Origin: Cristatella mucedo
Taxonomy: Eukaryota > Bryozoa > Phylactolaemata > Cristatellidae
DNA length: 64,000 nucleotides
Assembly: GCA_009760855.2 (NCBI GenBank)
Contig: WPIO01000013.1
Coordinates: 4,561,001-4,625,000 of the forward strand
Reading direction: 5' to 3'
Below are positions 12,291-23,539 of this stretch, one piece after another; within the stretch, counting starts at the first letter, position 1, and every line of letters starts with the position of its first letter. The translations under genes were made by a program, and so were the position numbers. The notes below the pieces were generated by a model. It ran no database searches, was not told the origin of the DNA, and saw only the letters and a program-made list of their open reading frames with translations.

Positions 12291-13950
12291 TGCTTTGAAA
12301 ATTGCTTGCAGTTCAACCGTACTCTGCCTTCATATGCAGAACTCTCACTTTCCGCTGCCACCCACCACTGTAAACTGTCACAGACTCGCCTTCGTGCAGG
12401 CACTGCCTGCCCAGCTGCACCCCCACGCCGCCGCCGGCACCCTCCCCCTCGCGCTCCCGCCTACAAACCTCTCTCGGCCGCTCCTGCTACCTGCCACTAG
12501 GTGCCGCCGCCTCCGGCCTGACCGCTTGCTTCTAACCGAAAACGACACCGAAATTTGCCTGCGAATGACGAAGAGATTGCACTAGTTCGAAGCGCCTGTG
12601 CGCATGTGACCGTCGCAGCCGGACGCTGTGCGCATGACCTTGACAGCCGGACGCAGCGTGGCGTGAGTTTGAGACTCTGAGTTCTTTTTGAGTTCTTTCT
12701 TTTCTTTTCTTTTAGAGACTCTGAGTTTGAGACCGTGAGTTCTTGCATTCAACTTACGGCTCTGCCAGTGCCTTGCACGCGTATGCTCAAAGGAGCCGCC
12801 GCCGCCGCCGAGGATTGCACCGAGTTTGCATTGTGCGCTCGTTTCTAAATGTGCCGAACTTGTTACGCAGATGTTCTATCTAGACACCGCTAGACACTGT
12901 CATTCGGGCTGGACTGCAAAAATTGGCTGCCATTTTCAAGGTATACGGAGAGAGTCGAGAGGCTTCTCAGACAAGGCAGAAGTTGCACTGCGCTCGTCTG
13001 CTCGCTGTCAACATAAAAGACGGCCGCTGCTGCTGCTGCTGCTCCATGAGGAAGCTGTCCGTAGTTTGAGGCGGGGCTGCGTAGCATGCCGCCGGGCTGC
13101 GTGGCGTTCAGAGCGCGGCTTGAGTCGCGAGAAATGCTTGAACCGGTCACTCACTTCCGGGAAGCTCATCGCAGTGGCTCCAGGCGGCGCTCTGTCGATG
13201 CGGATATTCAAACTTCCTCTGAATGCGACGGTGTGATCGAGCTCTTTTATTTCAGAGGAGCAGAAGTGGCCGCCGCCGTGCTGTAGGCACTTGTTCGGCC
13301 CGCAGAATGTGCCTCCGCTTGCAGAGAAGGCTGCCGAGACGGTTTTCTTTTGCCAGCGACAAGCGCACTGTTCAGGATGAGAAGCCGACGGGGGCGGCCC
13401 CGGTGCACGGGGCTGCGCATCGCGCACCTGAGTGGAGGCGGGGGGGGGGAGGAATAGGCGTGCGCGGGCGGGCGCGGTCTCTGACTGCAGGTGGAGCCGC
13501 TGCGGCCTCTATGAGGATGCCGAGCATCTATTTCGTGCGCCACTCTTTCACAGCCCGGGCTCCAAAACGCTCTCTTCGTTTTGGGAGGCCTCAGGTCAAG
13601 GCCGCCAGCCGCTGTGAATGCCCTCCGAGGAATGAAGTAGCAGAAAATGCAGCTTCGTATAGCACTTCTCGAGACTAAGACAGGCAGGCAGCGACGACTG
13701 GCGAACAGCGAGCTTAGAAAGAGAGTCTTGTGCTGCCGAGGACGTCGAGCGTCCGACTGGTCGCTTCCGGCTGCAGCGACGGCACGAAACCCGGCAGCAG
13801 CGATGCCAAGCGAGCCGTGTCTGTGAAGCCTTTAGCTCTCCTTCTGGCGAGCCCGGTACTTGCCATGACTAGAAAAATGATGATTACAAAAATAATCGGC
13901 CGTCGTTTGTAGAGCTCCTCAGAAAACTAGACTCGCAGGCGCTTTCATCG
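12291..13950. other. GC/CpG-rich block without recognisable gene
   Basis: From about 12370 the sequence is rich in CpG and CCG/GCC triplets, with overlapping open frames on both strands. Such frames are expected by chance in GC-rich DNA and none resembles a known protein. It could hold a CpG-island promoter and first exon of a host gene, but nothing in the sequence proves this. Confidence 0.35.
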
Positions 13951-15055
13951 CCACAATGTCAGTGCGCAAGCAGCGCCGCCGCCACGAAACATAATCATTA
14001 TTTATCCTCCCAGCAAAGAAATCCCTACGTGGTTATGCTTCCGTTAAAAATAAGCGGGCTTATCTGTCCACAGCCATATTTTACGTTCTAGTAGACGCGA
14101 CGGATGAACAGCATAGTTAGCGATGCGAAAGTAGACGTTTGGTTCTAAGTTTCACGGCTCGTTGCTGCTCGTGTTCCCCTTTTTTAAGGAAACGCTTTGC
14201 TAGTACCCTCCTACACTATAAATTATTAGCAAATTATAATTTCTCAACTTTAGGTTTGATGGGTATCAGATAATTCCTGAAATCTTAAAGTGATAATTTT
14301 TCATTAAACATGAACCAACTTGTTCTATTAAAGATATTTGCGTGCCATCCTTTTTTATATCTCTCAAAAAATAGCATGCTGATTAATACAGGCTTCAGAC
14401 AAGCCGCAAAATAAAAACGGCAAAACTATATTGATTTAAAGTATCAAATAGTATACGGCACTAAGCACCACTTTCAGTGACGACTTTCAATTCAGTCACT
14501 CGGACTGGTGTATTTGATGTCTCTATAGTTGCATTTTTCAGGTGTCTGTGGCTGCAGACAGAGTTCTGATCTGTTATACATGCGATCTGTCCAGGCGCGG
14601 ACGCCAACAGCACTTTTATAGTCGCTGGGTATTGCCTGCTTTCAATGGCAGCCTAGCTTTGTCGTAACTGTCTGAATCTCGAGTGCTCAGGCGCTGTGAG
14701 ACTATAATGACGCAGCTCGTAGTTTAACGAGTCATAAGCTACTCCTAAGAGCAAAGGTAAAATCGGCAGAGCCCGAGCTCTGAAATCTTTGCATCCTGCC
14801 TTCGCTGATAGCAGCAGCGCGGTGGCCGATGCCCTAAAAAATGCCGACAGTGAATAGAAACTGGCTCGAGCTGGAGCTACCTTCTGTGAGAACCGCCCCC
14901 TGCCTTCATTGATACTAGATTAGGACGATTGTATGCGACGATTTCTGAAGCACTGTCAGCCGAAGCTCACCGAAGGCAACTGAACAGCAAGCTCTGGCCG
15001 TGGCGAAGAAGTTTGCAGTACACCGAGGCATCTTAGAACCCTGCTTCAGTGACCA
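13951..15055. other. Unassigned stretch
   Basis: Lower-GC sequence with no long frame and no repeat recognised. Confidence 0.4.
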
Positions 15056-15059
15056 GTTT

Positions 15060-15205
15060 AGTTTCAGAGTCTTTGAGAGAAACTGTAGATTGAGGGAAAC
15101 TGAGCGGAAGTTGCTTTAGGTTCTTCTGGTCTAGGGTTGACTTCGGGATAAGTGGCCATACAATAGTCTCTTTGAAGGAGGCTGCGACGTAACTCAAGGC
15201 AGACG
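15060..15205 (-). pseudogene. LINE reverse transcriptase fragment
   Basis: The minus frame contains 'FKETIVWPLIPKSTLDQKNL', matching '[20 protein letters not shown]' of the LINE-A RT at 3.7 kb, followed by a decayed counterpart of 'LSKTLERV'. Only about 45 residues of the RT finger region survive. Confidence 0.6.
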
Positions 15206-15384
15206 ACAGATTTCTTGCGTTAGTTACGTTAGGAAGACCACACGCTCGTCTCAGAAGGACAGCACCATTGAGCATCGACTCAAGCAGACTAGACTTCCTC
15301 TTATTTTTAAACTTTGACCTCTTCTACGTTTCTTAAACTAGGATGTGAACTGCTTTTGGGAAAGTCAGTCAGCCAGGTAAGCGC

Positions 15385-15497
15385 GTAATAGTGAATGTAA
15401 AGTGCCCTAAGAGAACTGCATCACTTGCAAAGGGCCTAGAAAAAGATAGAGTTTCGTGTGGCACTATACAAATGTATTACTATTATTATTATTATCT
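15385..15497 (+). mobile_element. LINE-A-like 3' tail
   Basis: 'AAAGGGCCTAGAAAAAGATA', 'GTGTGGCACTATACAAATG' and then (ATT)n form a diverged version of the LINE-A terminus. A second partial hairpin block precedes it at about 15395. Confidence 0.6.
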
Positions 15498-15729
15498 ATA
15501 TCTTTTGCTTTATGTATGCCGCAGGGCTTGACCCGCGATTTCGGTCGTTCACGACGATCACCTTACCCCAGTGCCAAACTAGGGCAATGAGCTACTGACG
15601 TCTAAAAGGCACGTGCAAATTCATGGAAGATTTTTCCTGTTCGATTCATGTCTTCTCGCAACTGTTCCGGTGTATTTTTTCTGCCTCGCTAGCTCTCGCA
15701 GACTTCTCCTTTTTCCATTCTCCATCTCC

Positions 15730-16197
<468 letters not shown>

Positions 16198-17154
16198 CCT
16201 CTTTCTCTTTCTGTAGTCATTTTTGCTCCCCTATATTAAAGTTTGGCATATGTTCATCGGCATTCAGCCGCGTTTCGCTGCCACTATAGAAGAAGCTCCT
16301 TTCGATAGCTAGGTGCCCAGGGTTAGGCCTCATATGTACATATGCAAGTTTCCTCTATTCCCCTCCCTCACTCACTCTGCAGCCGTCAGTCGTTGGGCTT
16401 ATTAATAATAATGGCAAGACTCGGTCGTTTTTATAGCCCACTACTGAGGACTCAATCTCCAGCCTGATTTTGTGCAGCTCGCTGTAAGGGAGGCGTGAGT
16501 ACCGATCGGATGTACATGAAGCATGTGAGCAAGCAAGCCAGTATGATGCCTAGTTTAACAAGCTAAAGCAAGCACGGAGACGATTAGATGTGAAGACAGC
16601 GGATTAGAAAGGACGAGTCGGCAGCCTCACTCCGGCTAGATCGCGCTTCCTCCCGCGTCGTCACGTGTTAGCTCCGCCATCGTTGCTCCTAATTGTCGAT
16701 GCCTCAAGTGTGAGCGCGGTCGGATGCAAATTTCGGTAGGAGTAGTACACGGCGGTGCAAGGGGGGCTAGACAGTGCGCCTGCTCGGCCATTGCAGCAAT
16801 ATGTTACAGTAGTTGACTTGCAATGTCCTCTACGCTCGACTATAAATTCCTCGGCACGTCGTTAGATAAGCGGCTCAGAAGCGCACTCTTCCCAGCTTGC
16901 CAGAAGTTTCCATTGTTGTGAGCCTCATGCTCCGAAGCATTCTAGCCTATCCCACTGCGCGGCGGCGGCCTATGCCTATCGCACTGCGCGGTGGTGGCGG
17001 CTACGGCGGTGGCGGCCGACGGCGGCTCGCCGCCAGCCCAGCCCATCGCGCGGCCACTGCATGCCGCACGACGGGCTGAGCGAGCTGCGAGCCTGCGATC
17101 ACGTGTGCAACGTGCCACGCAAATGCTGCTGCTCCAGCAGCCTGGTCAGCTGCC
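16198..17154. other. Unassigned stretch, GC-rich at right end
   Basis: No gene recognised. From about 16920 the sequence becomes GC-rich with GGCGGTGG-type repeats. Confidence 0.35.
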
Positions 17155-17385
17155 CTCGGTCGGTCGAGGAAACGGTGCAAGTACGGCAGCAAGTACGATA
17201 GCCGTAGCTCTAACCGCACAGAAGCGACTTCCGGCAACTAGCTGAACAACAAAGCGACGTGTTGCTCACTTGTACGGCCGTGGCGTCCCTGCGCTGTGAC
17301 TGCAACGTTGACAAGAGGCCAAGTTCGGTCGAGAAAACGGTGCAAGTACGGCAGCAAGTACGATAGCCGTAGCTCTAAACGTGAA
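17155..17385. repeat. Direct repeat, about 60 bp, two copies
   Basis: The segment running from 'TCGGTCGAGGAAACGGTGCA' to 'GATAGCCGTAGCTCTAA' occurs at about 17157-17217 and again at about 17324-17384 with few differences. The period is about 167 bp. Confidence 0.8.
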
Positions 17386-17764
17386 TGCGTCTTCTGCAGC
17401 TGCACGAGACGAGGCTGCTACAGCCTCAGTCTCGAGCTCTTTTTTTTAGCTGGGCCTCAAATCAACCCTTAAGCCCTTTGGAGACCAGGCTTTCATTTTG
17501 CATGTCCTCACCAAAGCCAGGAGCTCGATACTAACTGACATCGCGACATGCCTTGTTGACGGTGAAACTTGTGTGAGCAGCCAGCAAAAGACTCTACAGA
17601 CAAGCGCCCGTTTACTACTGACTGAGAGAGAAACCGGGTGGGAGCTGTCGTCACGCCGGCTGACACAGCGAGAAAGTGCAACCCCGCTGGGTCCGCTGTT
17701 CTCTGCCTGGAGAGGCCGGCGGCGGCGAGGCGTCAGGTCCCACCCTATCCCGACCCTCAGTCGC

Positions 17765-17968
17765 AGGGTGACGCAATTTAATGCAGAGTGTCTGCATCCG
17801 TCTGCAGCTCCGCAAAGCGACACACAGATAAGCGAGCGGCACGCACGAGCGCGTTTTCTCGCAGCACTCTCGCAGCCTGAGCGGCTTTCTTTCGGTAAGC
17901 TTGAGGCAGCCAACAGAGTTCATCTCACGCAATAAGGAGAAAGTGGGAAGCGTGGCCCGAGTCAGCGG
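17765..17968 (-). mobile_element. LINE-B 3' end (minus)
   Basis: The plus strand shows the complement of the LINE-B tail: 'GAGCGGCTTTCTTTCGGTAA', 'GCCAACAGAGTTCATCTCAC' and 'GAGAAAGTGGGAAGCGTGGC', compared with the plus-strand copy at 48.3 kb. It is diverged and has no coding part. Confidence 0.6.
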
Positions 17969-18144
17969 GACAGCCACAGGAAGTGAGTGGCGCGGAAGTA
18001 GCAGCTCAGGACGGCTGGAAAAAGAATGCGCCGCAGGCCGGCAGCAGGAGAATTGATGATGTCGTTGCGTAAGAGTTACGGAAGCGGGTTCAACGGTTTA
18101 GTACGTGCAGGAAAAAACGTCTGTCGCCAGCGGTCTGTAAGCGT

Positions 18145-18194
18145 AGCAATGAAAGTCTGTTGGCTATCGAATGCGTACCGAAAGCCGCTTAGGC
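18145..18194 (+). mobile_element. LINE-B tail fragment cut by a hAT end
   Basis: 'GTCTGTTGGCTATCGAATGC' and 'ACCGAAAGCCGCTTAGGC' match the LINE-B tail and stop abruptly at 18194, where the hAT terminus begins. The rest of the tail does not follow. Confidence 0.65.
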
Positions 18195-19860
18195 CAGGGG
18201 TGGGCAAACTTTTTGAATCGCGGGCCATAATGGTTTCTAAAATTTGACAGAGGGGCCGGGCCAGAATTGGAGAATGGTGTGTTTGTGTGAACTAATTTAA
18301 ATTAAATGTAAAAACCATTACATGCAAAGATTTGGCCTTTAACAGGCAGCAAAACATAATTGTGCTTAGTTGAAATTGTTTTATACATTTATTAATTTAA
18401 TAACGTAGTAATAAACTTCCTTTCAGTTTCACTGCGAACAGTGTTGTTGGTTTCCTTTTTTTGCAAGTGCATCAATGTCTGGCGTTATATTTGTTGTGGA
18501 AATTCTCAAGATAGATCCGAGGTGTTGGTCAGTTAACTTGGATCTGTGCCGGGCTTTGTTAATTTTCATGACGCTTAATGTCTGTTCACACACATAGGTT
18601 GAGCCAAACAACGTCAGCATCTTCTGTACCATCCTCCGGAGGTTTGGAAACATGTCTTCGTTAAGTGAAGCATAAAAGTCGTTCAGTTTAAGAGAGTTGA
18701 ACTTCTCCTTCAATACAGAGTCAGACTGAAGATCTAGCAGTTCCAACTGCAGCTCCTGTGGTGCTGTTTCAGAGTCTTGTGACAGGGTACAGGAACCAGC
18801 TGAAGTGACTTATCAATTTTTAAAAGACACAGATTGGACCGCAGAATTCTCCAGTTCGCAGGTCGTCCAGTGATTTGCTGTATGATCTGCGCATTTCTGG
18901 TCGCCTCTTTCTGCATGGCTAGTGTGGGGAAATGAGTGAAAGATTTGTTTTTAAATTTGTCGGAAGAAAAGAGTCAGCTTAAATTGTATGGCTCTAACAT
19001 TTGTGTACATGTCGTGCACAAATTGATCTTTCCTCTCTAGCTTGGTGTTCAGCTCATTCCTGTGCAAAAGTATGTCCACAGCAAACACAGCAAGTCACAA
19101 AGCCAGTTCTTGTCACTTAGCTCGGGAAATTCGTCGGATCTCCCCATTAACTCAAAAAATGCAGTGATCTCCTTCTTCAGCTCCCACACTCTTTGACAGA
19201 CTTTGCCCAAACTTAGCCAGCGCACACGAGAGTGGTAAAGTAATTCCTGGTGATCTGCATCGGTTTCTTCCAGGAACGCAATAAACTGGCGATGCTGAAG
19301 TCCCCTTGCTCGTATAAAGTTAACATGTTTTACGACTGGATTCACGACATGATTTAGCTGCAATATAGACTTACACAGATTCTTCCTGATGAATCATGCA
19401 GTGAAGGAAAATAACATCCTGATCCGGATTTTCCTCTTTTACCTTTTCCTGAAGTCTTTTTAGCAGCCCAGCGTTTTTCCCAGTTAAATTTGGCGATCCA
19501 TCCGGGGTGAAATTGACAAGTTTACTCCAAGGTAGCTTCATTCTCTCGATGACAGCAGACACCTGGTTATGCAAGTCCTCAGCCCTCTTTTTTTTCTTTC
19601 ATGGACTCCATAGTAAAAATTCCTCTGTGATCTCAAAACTGTCGCTCATCCATCGGATAAAAATTAGGAGCTGAGCAGTGTATTTTAAGTCGTTACTTTC
19701 ATCCAGTGCTGGTGAATAAAACTTAGAGGACTACGCCTTTTGTTTAATTTGCTGGCTATATCTTTGTCAATCACTTTCACATGGAGAGTCACAGTTCTGC
19801 ATGATAAATAAGCTCTCTAAGCGTCGGTCTGGTCAAAAGTTGCGCTCGCCCGAGGCTTTC
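18195..19860 (-). mobile_element. hAT DNA transposon, GTF2IRD2-like lineage (relic)
   Basis: The plus-left end is 'CAGGGGTGGGCAAACTTTTT' followed by 'CGCGGGCC', a classic hAT-Charlie-type terminal inverted repeat. A minus-strand transposase follows. The opposite terminus was not found: the element seems truncated near 19860 where an ATT-rich tail begins. It is inserted in a LINE-B tail. Confidence 0.8.
18429..19600 (-). pseudogene. hAT transposase, decayed
   Basis: Four minus frames carry it in order: 19371-19574 ('NFTPDGSPNLTGKNAGLL', 'VIFLHCMIHQE'), 19049-19363 ('LNHVVNPVVKHVNFIRARG', 'YHSRVRWLSLGKVCQRVWEL'), 18734-18916 and 18429-18746 ('FPNLRRMVQKMLTLFGSTY', 'CEQTLSVMKINKARHRSKLT'). These are the RNase-H-fold catalytic region and C-terminal dimerisation block of hAT transposases closest to the GTF2IRD2 type. 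Frameshifts separate the pieces and the BED finger was not seen, so it is inactive. Confidence 0.8.
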
Positions 19861-19867
19861 CGCTGTT

Positions 19868-20040
19868 TACAAATGTGTTATTATTATTATTAATTAAATA
19901 TGAAATTATATATGTATTATACTATTTTATTATATGTGATTTAGATATTGATATGTATTATATATATTATATAATATTAGGACTATATTACAAGTATTAT
20001 ATTGTATTATTAGAACTTACAAATGTATCATTAATATTAC
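19868..20040. repeat. AT-rich run with ATT repeats
   Basis: 'GTTATTATTATTATTAATT' followed by about 150 bp of TATATTA-rich sequence. The start resembles a LINE (ATT)n tail. Confidence 0.6.
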
Positions 20041-20300
20041 AGTGGTACCTCGGCTTACGAGTTTAATTCGTTCCGTGCCGGAGCTCGTAACTCAAATTAC
20101 TCGTACGTCAAATCAATTTTCCCAATTGAAACGAATTGAAATACCATTAATCCATTCCGGACCCCAAACAAAACACTGCGAATTGTGCGACGTTTTTTAA
20201 ATTAAAAATCGACTTGGAAATAACGACTATATGTATTGAAAAATGCAGTCAAATCTTTTGCAATAAACGGTTTTTATTAATCCTAATGTACAGGAGCAAC
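20041..20300. mobile_element. pogo/Tigger-like transposon end
   Basis: A TA dinucleotide is followed by 'CAGTGGTACCTCGGCTTACG' and internal 'GAGCTCGTAACTCAAATTAC' and 'CCATTAATCCATTCCGGACC'. These are typical of terminal inverted repeats of Tc1/mariner pogo-type elements. No matching right end or transposase was found. Confidence 0.6.
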
Positions 20301-20712
20301 TTGGAGATCAGACGACTTGAAGATGCTAACAGAGTTAGAGGAGAAAGGCTGAAGTGAATGTCTGAATCGTATTCGCCGATTGTTGCCCTTTTCGCCGGGC
20401 TTGCCTCGCTTTCACTTTATCTTTGCCTCGCTTTCACTTTATCGGCCGGACCCTTACGCGGACGTGTCGACTGTTGTCAGTTATGCGATGAACTCTCACG
20501 CCATGATGGGGCCCGAATAGATTACAGTACGTGCTTAGCTGTTCCTGTCGTAGTCGTACTTAACACCGGAGTCTGGTGATTGTGTGCGTCCAAGCACCAC
20601 GACGGCTCCCTCGAGTGTGTCCGGGAGCAAACCAACATGCCTGTGCATGGCGTCACACCCGGGTCGTTGGGGGGGGGGAGGTGTTCGACGAATTACCAAA
20701 ATCCACTCTAAC
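20301..20712. other. Unassigned stretch
   Basis: No gene recognised. A 21-bp tandem duplication ('TTGCCTCGCTTTCACTTTAT') lies at about 20400-20442. Confidence 0.4.
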
Positions 20713-21372
20713 TATAATAATAATAATAATAATTCACTTGATAAAGCGCCCTCGGAGAACTTAATCTCTCTCTAGGCGCTTTACATTTGCTGTTAAGTGA
20801 AGTGCAATTGAATGGTAAGTAAAATCATGCTTGAAAAACAAACGAAATGAATAATATGCTTAGGGGTGACATGCACAGGGTCAGCATGCAAATGTGGTTA
20901 GTGGCAGCATGCACAGTGTCAGCACGCATAAGCACATCAAGGACGAATCACAGGGACCCACTAAATGCTGTCCTAAATAGGTGTGTTTTTAGGTTCCTAT
21001 TAAATGTGGTCAGGTCAGGGGATGTTCTGACGCAGGTCGGGAGGGAGTTCCAGGCTTTGGGAGCATATGAACTAAATGCACGGTCACCAAAGGATTTAAG
21101 GTTTGTATGAGGTATTTCTAGACTGCTGGATTCCGAAAAGCGGGTGGCACGATGCTTGGCCTGATGGGGTAGTATATCTGACAGATAGGCTGGAGCCATA
21201 GAATGAAAGGACCTAAAAGTGAGCGACAAAACCTTGAAGTCAATCCGTTGCTTGACTGGTAGCCAGTGCAGGTCGGCGAGACGTGGAGTAATGTGGCAAC
21301 TGCGACGCTCACGACAGACAAGCCTAGCTGCAGAGTTTTGCACCAACTGCAATCGCCTGATCGCACATTATT
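20713..21372 (-). mobile_element. LINE-A 3' end with ORF2 C-terminus (minus)
   Basis: (ATA)n and the family hairpin complement start at 20713. The minus frame 20948-21352 is open for 134 codons: 'MQLVQNSAARLVCRERRSC', 'FRSFHSMAPAYLSDILPH', 'SYAPKAWNSLPTCVRTSP' and 'LKTHLFRTAFSGSL'. It is one of the best-kept LINE-A C-termini here, so it is probably young. The insertion is 5'-truncated, with all RT sequence missing. Confidence 0.9.
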
Positions 21373-21426
21373 AATTAGTCTAATATCAACCAGACACATT
21401 ATTAATTAGTCTAATATCAACCAGAC
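21364..21426. repeat. 31-bp tandem duplication at LINE end
   Basis: A unit starting 'CATTATTAATTAGTCTAATA' is present twice back to back at the 5' boundary of the LINE-A copy. Confidence 0.85.
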
Positions 21427-21589
21427 ATTAGCGTTGCCAAACTCAAATTTAGGGCCGAAATTGTGGTGCACGTTTGATTTTATTGCAATTATTAAAATTA
21501 ATACAATATATTAATATTAATATTATGATTTTATATTTATTTTATTGCGCCAAATTGCATGTCGCTATGCGCACGCGTACGTATACATT
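21427..21589. other. AT-rich spacer
   Basis: Short AT-rich sequence before the tandem array. No gene is seen. Confidence 0.4.
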
Positions 21590-22510
21590 GAGCTTCAACG
21601 CCGGATGCCTGTCCCGCAATCCACCGCCATCGATTTTTGTTCCCTTCAAATTCACCACAAATCAGCTGCAAACCGCTCCAAAAGGTTTGGAATATCAAAC
21701 TACCCTACATTTAAAATGCATTCATAAAATTTGGCGCGATTCCGCTCTCGCGTTCTCACGTAGTCCAGTGAAGTTACATTGCAGTGGCCCAGGTCAATAC
21801 CGCAATCCACCGCATTCCACCACGAAACGAAAGAACCCCGTGTTAGAAAAGCTCCTTTTTATTGCATATGACAGCGCACTCTGCGAGAATTGCACTTGCG
21901 AAGTTTCACTTGCATTGGAACGGCCGTTCTCGTGCAATGCGTTGCAATCGACTGCAGTAGCCCGAGCCAATACCACAATTCGCTGCAATCCAGCGAATCC
22001 ACCGTGAAAAAAAATATAAATAAATTTCGCCGAGCTCCAGTTTTTATCTAATATTAAAGTTCGTCGTGTTTTATGCACACCATAAAAAATAAAATTGTGC
22101 ATCCTCGCACTGTGGCAATTCACTGCAATCGCCTGAAACGACCTAGGAAACTACCACAGTCCATTCTATTCCACCGCAAATCATCCTCAGATCGCTATCG
22201 TGAAACCTAAATCACATTGCATATTAAGACTATACTCAGTTAAAAGTGCATCCCCAAAATTTTGAGCCATTGCTGACACGCATCCTCATGTAATGCACCG
22301 CAATCGACTGTAACGGCCCGGTTCCACACCGCAATCCGCCTCAATCTGCCACAATCCGTTGCAATCCGCCGCACAGCGACCAGAACGCGTACATTAAAAG
22401 TTCTAACTATGATTGCACGCTGCTCTACTCTTCGGTTATTGCGTACTCGTATAACTTCACTGATATTGCTTCGACCATTCTGCCGCATGCACTGTAATCG
22501 ATTGCAATGA
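21590..22510. repeat. Diverged tandem array, about 165-190 bp units
   Basis: A block of the type 'GCAATCGACTG...GGCCC(A/G)GG..AATACCGCAATCC' recurs at about 21779, 21944, 22120, 22298 and 22490, with intervals of 165-192 bp. A further weak copy lies near 21610. Each unit also carries CCGCAATCC/CCACC motifs and an AT-rich half. This looks like an old satellite-type array of five to six units ending at the hAT terminus. Confidence 0.65.
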
Positions 22511-22875
22511 CCCAGGGGTCGGCAACCTGCGGCTCGCCAGACCGCATGCGGCTCTTTCGATGTCAAGATGCGGCTCTTCAGTTCCTTGCGCAAATATTAA
22601 TAATTGTATTATTTTATTTTCAAAAACTCATACAAAATATTACACTGTAAACAAAACTTTAAACAGAACAAAACACTCAACAGAGAACAGTGAGAATAGG
22701 TGGAGTAGAGAGTATACGGACAGCTGACAGCCGCTTGGGCACCAGTCTTCAGTAAGTCTTTCTCGGAGCGCAGTTCCATGTGTGTTAATTTAATCGCTTG
22801 CGAGAAAGAACAATTTTTTCGCTATTCCAAGAAGAAGACGATTTAGTAGCGAATTATCTTCTCAAAGGTATGTAA

Positions 22876-23427
22876 GGGCAAGTGGTGTACCTTCGGACGA
22901 CCTTACCTTCGGACATTTTCGATTTAAGTAGGTTAGCAATGTGATATATACATGCACAAATTCAAGAGAGTAGCATTTTTTTAAATGGGGCAACACTGTT
23001 CTGTTTGTTTAGTTATTGGTGCACTGTGTCGTCAACGGTCGCAGTCAGAACATTTTTCGATCAAAAAGTCAATATTTTCATAGTTATACTGTACTGTAAA
23101 TTATGTTGCTTGTTTCAAGTTGGTATGATACGTCGTATATATGATTATGAACTATATGTGTTGAGCTTTCTAAATATATTGTCTGTATTGAATATTCATA
23201 ATCTCAAATTATTTTACACGTGAAAGTTTCTGATAATACCCCTTGTTGTACCTGCGGACATTCATTTTGTTGTACCCTCGAATGTCCGAAGGTACAACAT
23301 TTTATTAATTTCTTATACCTATTTATTTTGTTACAGTGACGCGAATTAAACATGGTATAACAAGAAAAAATACTTCAATGGATAGTTTTAAAAAATGATT
23401 TTGTCCGGAGGTACACTACTTGTCCAT
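22876..23427. mobile_element. Nested TIR element (MITE-like), about 550 bp
   Basis: The left end 'CAAGTGGTGTACCTTCGGAC' and right end 'GTCCGGAGGTACACTACTTG' are near-perfect inverted repeats. 'TACCTTCGGAC' or its complement recurs near both ends (22892, 22908, 23254, 23283). No transposase is inside. It sits between the hAT terminus and its transposase frame. The family is not known to me. Confidence 0.7.
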
Positions 23428-23539
23428 ACGCTTTAACTTTTAACGAAGTTGAGATTTTTACAGATTAGCAATTAACGAAATTAACTATTTAATTAACGGT
23501 TTATTAACGCCGTTTTAGATAGCTAAATAAAATTTTAAA

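Noticed and set aside
17446-17977. Overlapping frames of 108-155 codons
   Set aside because: They read across the inverted LINE-B tail and GC-rich flank and show no protein family.
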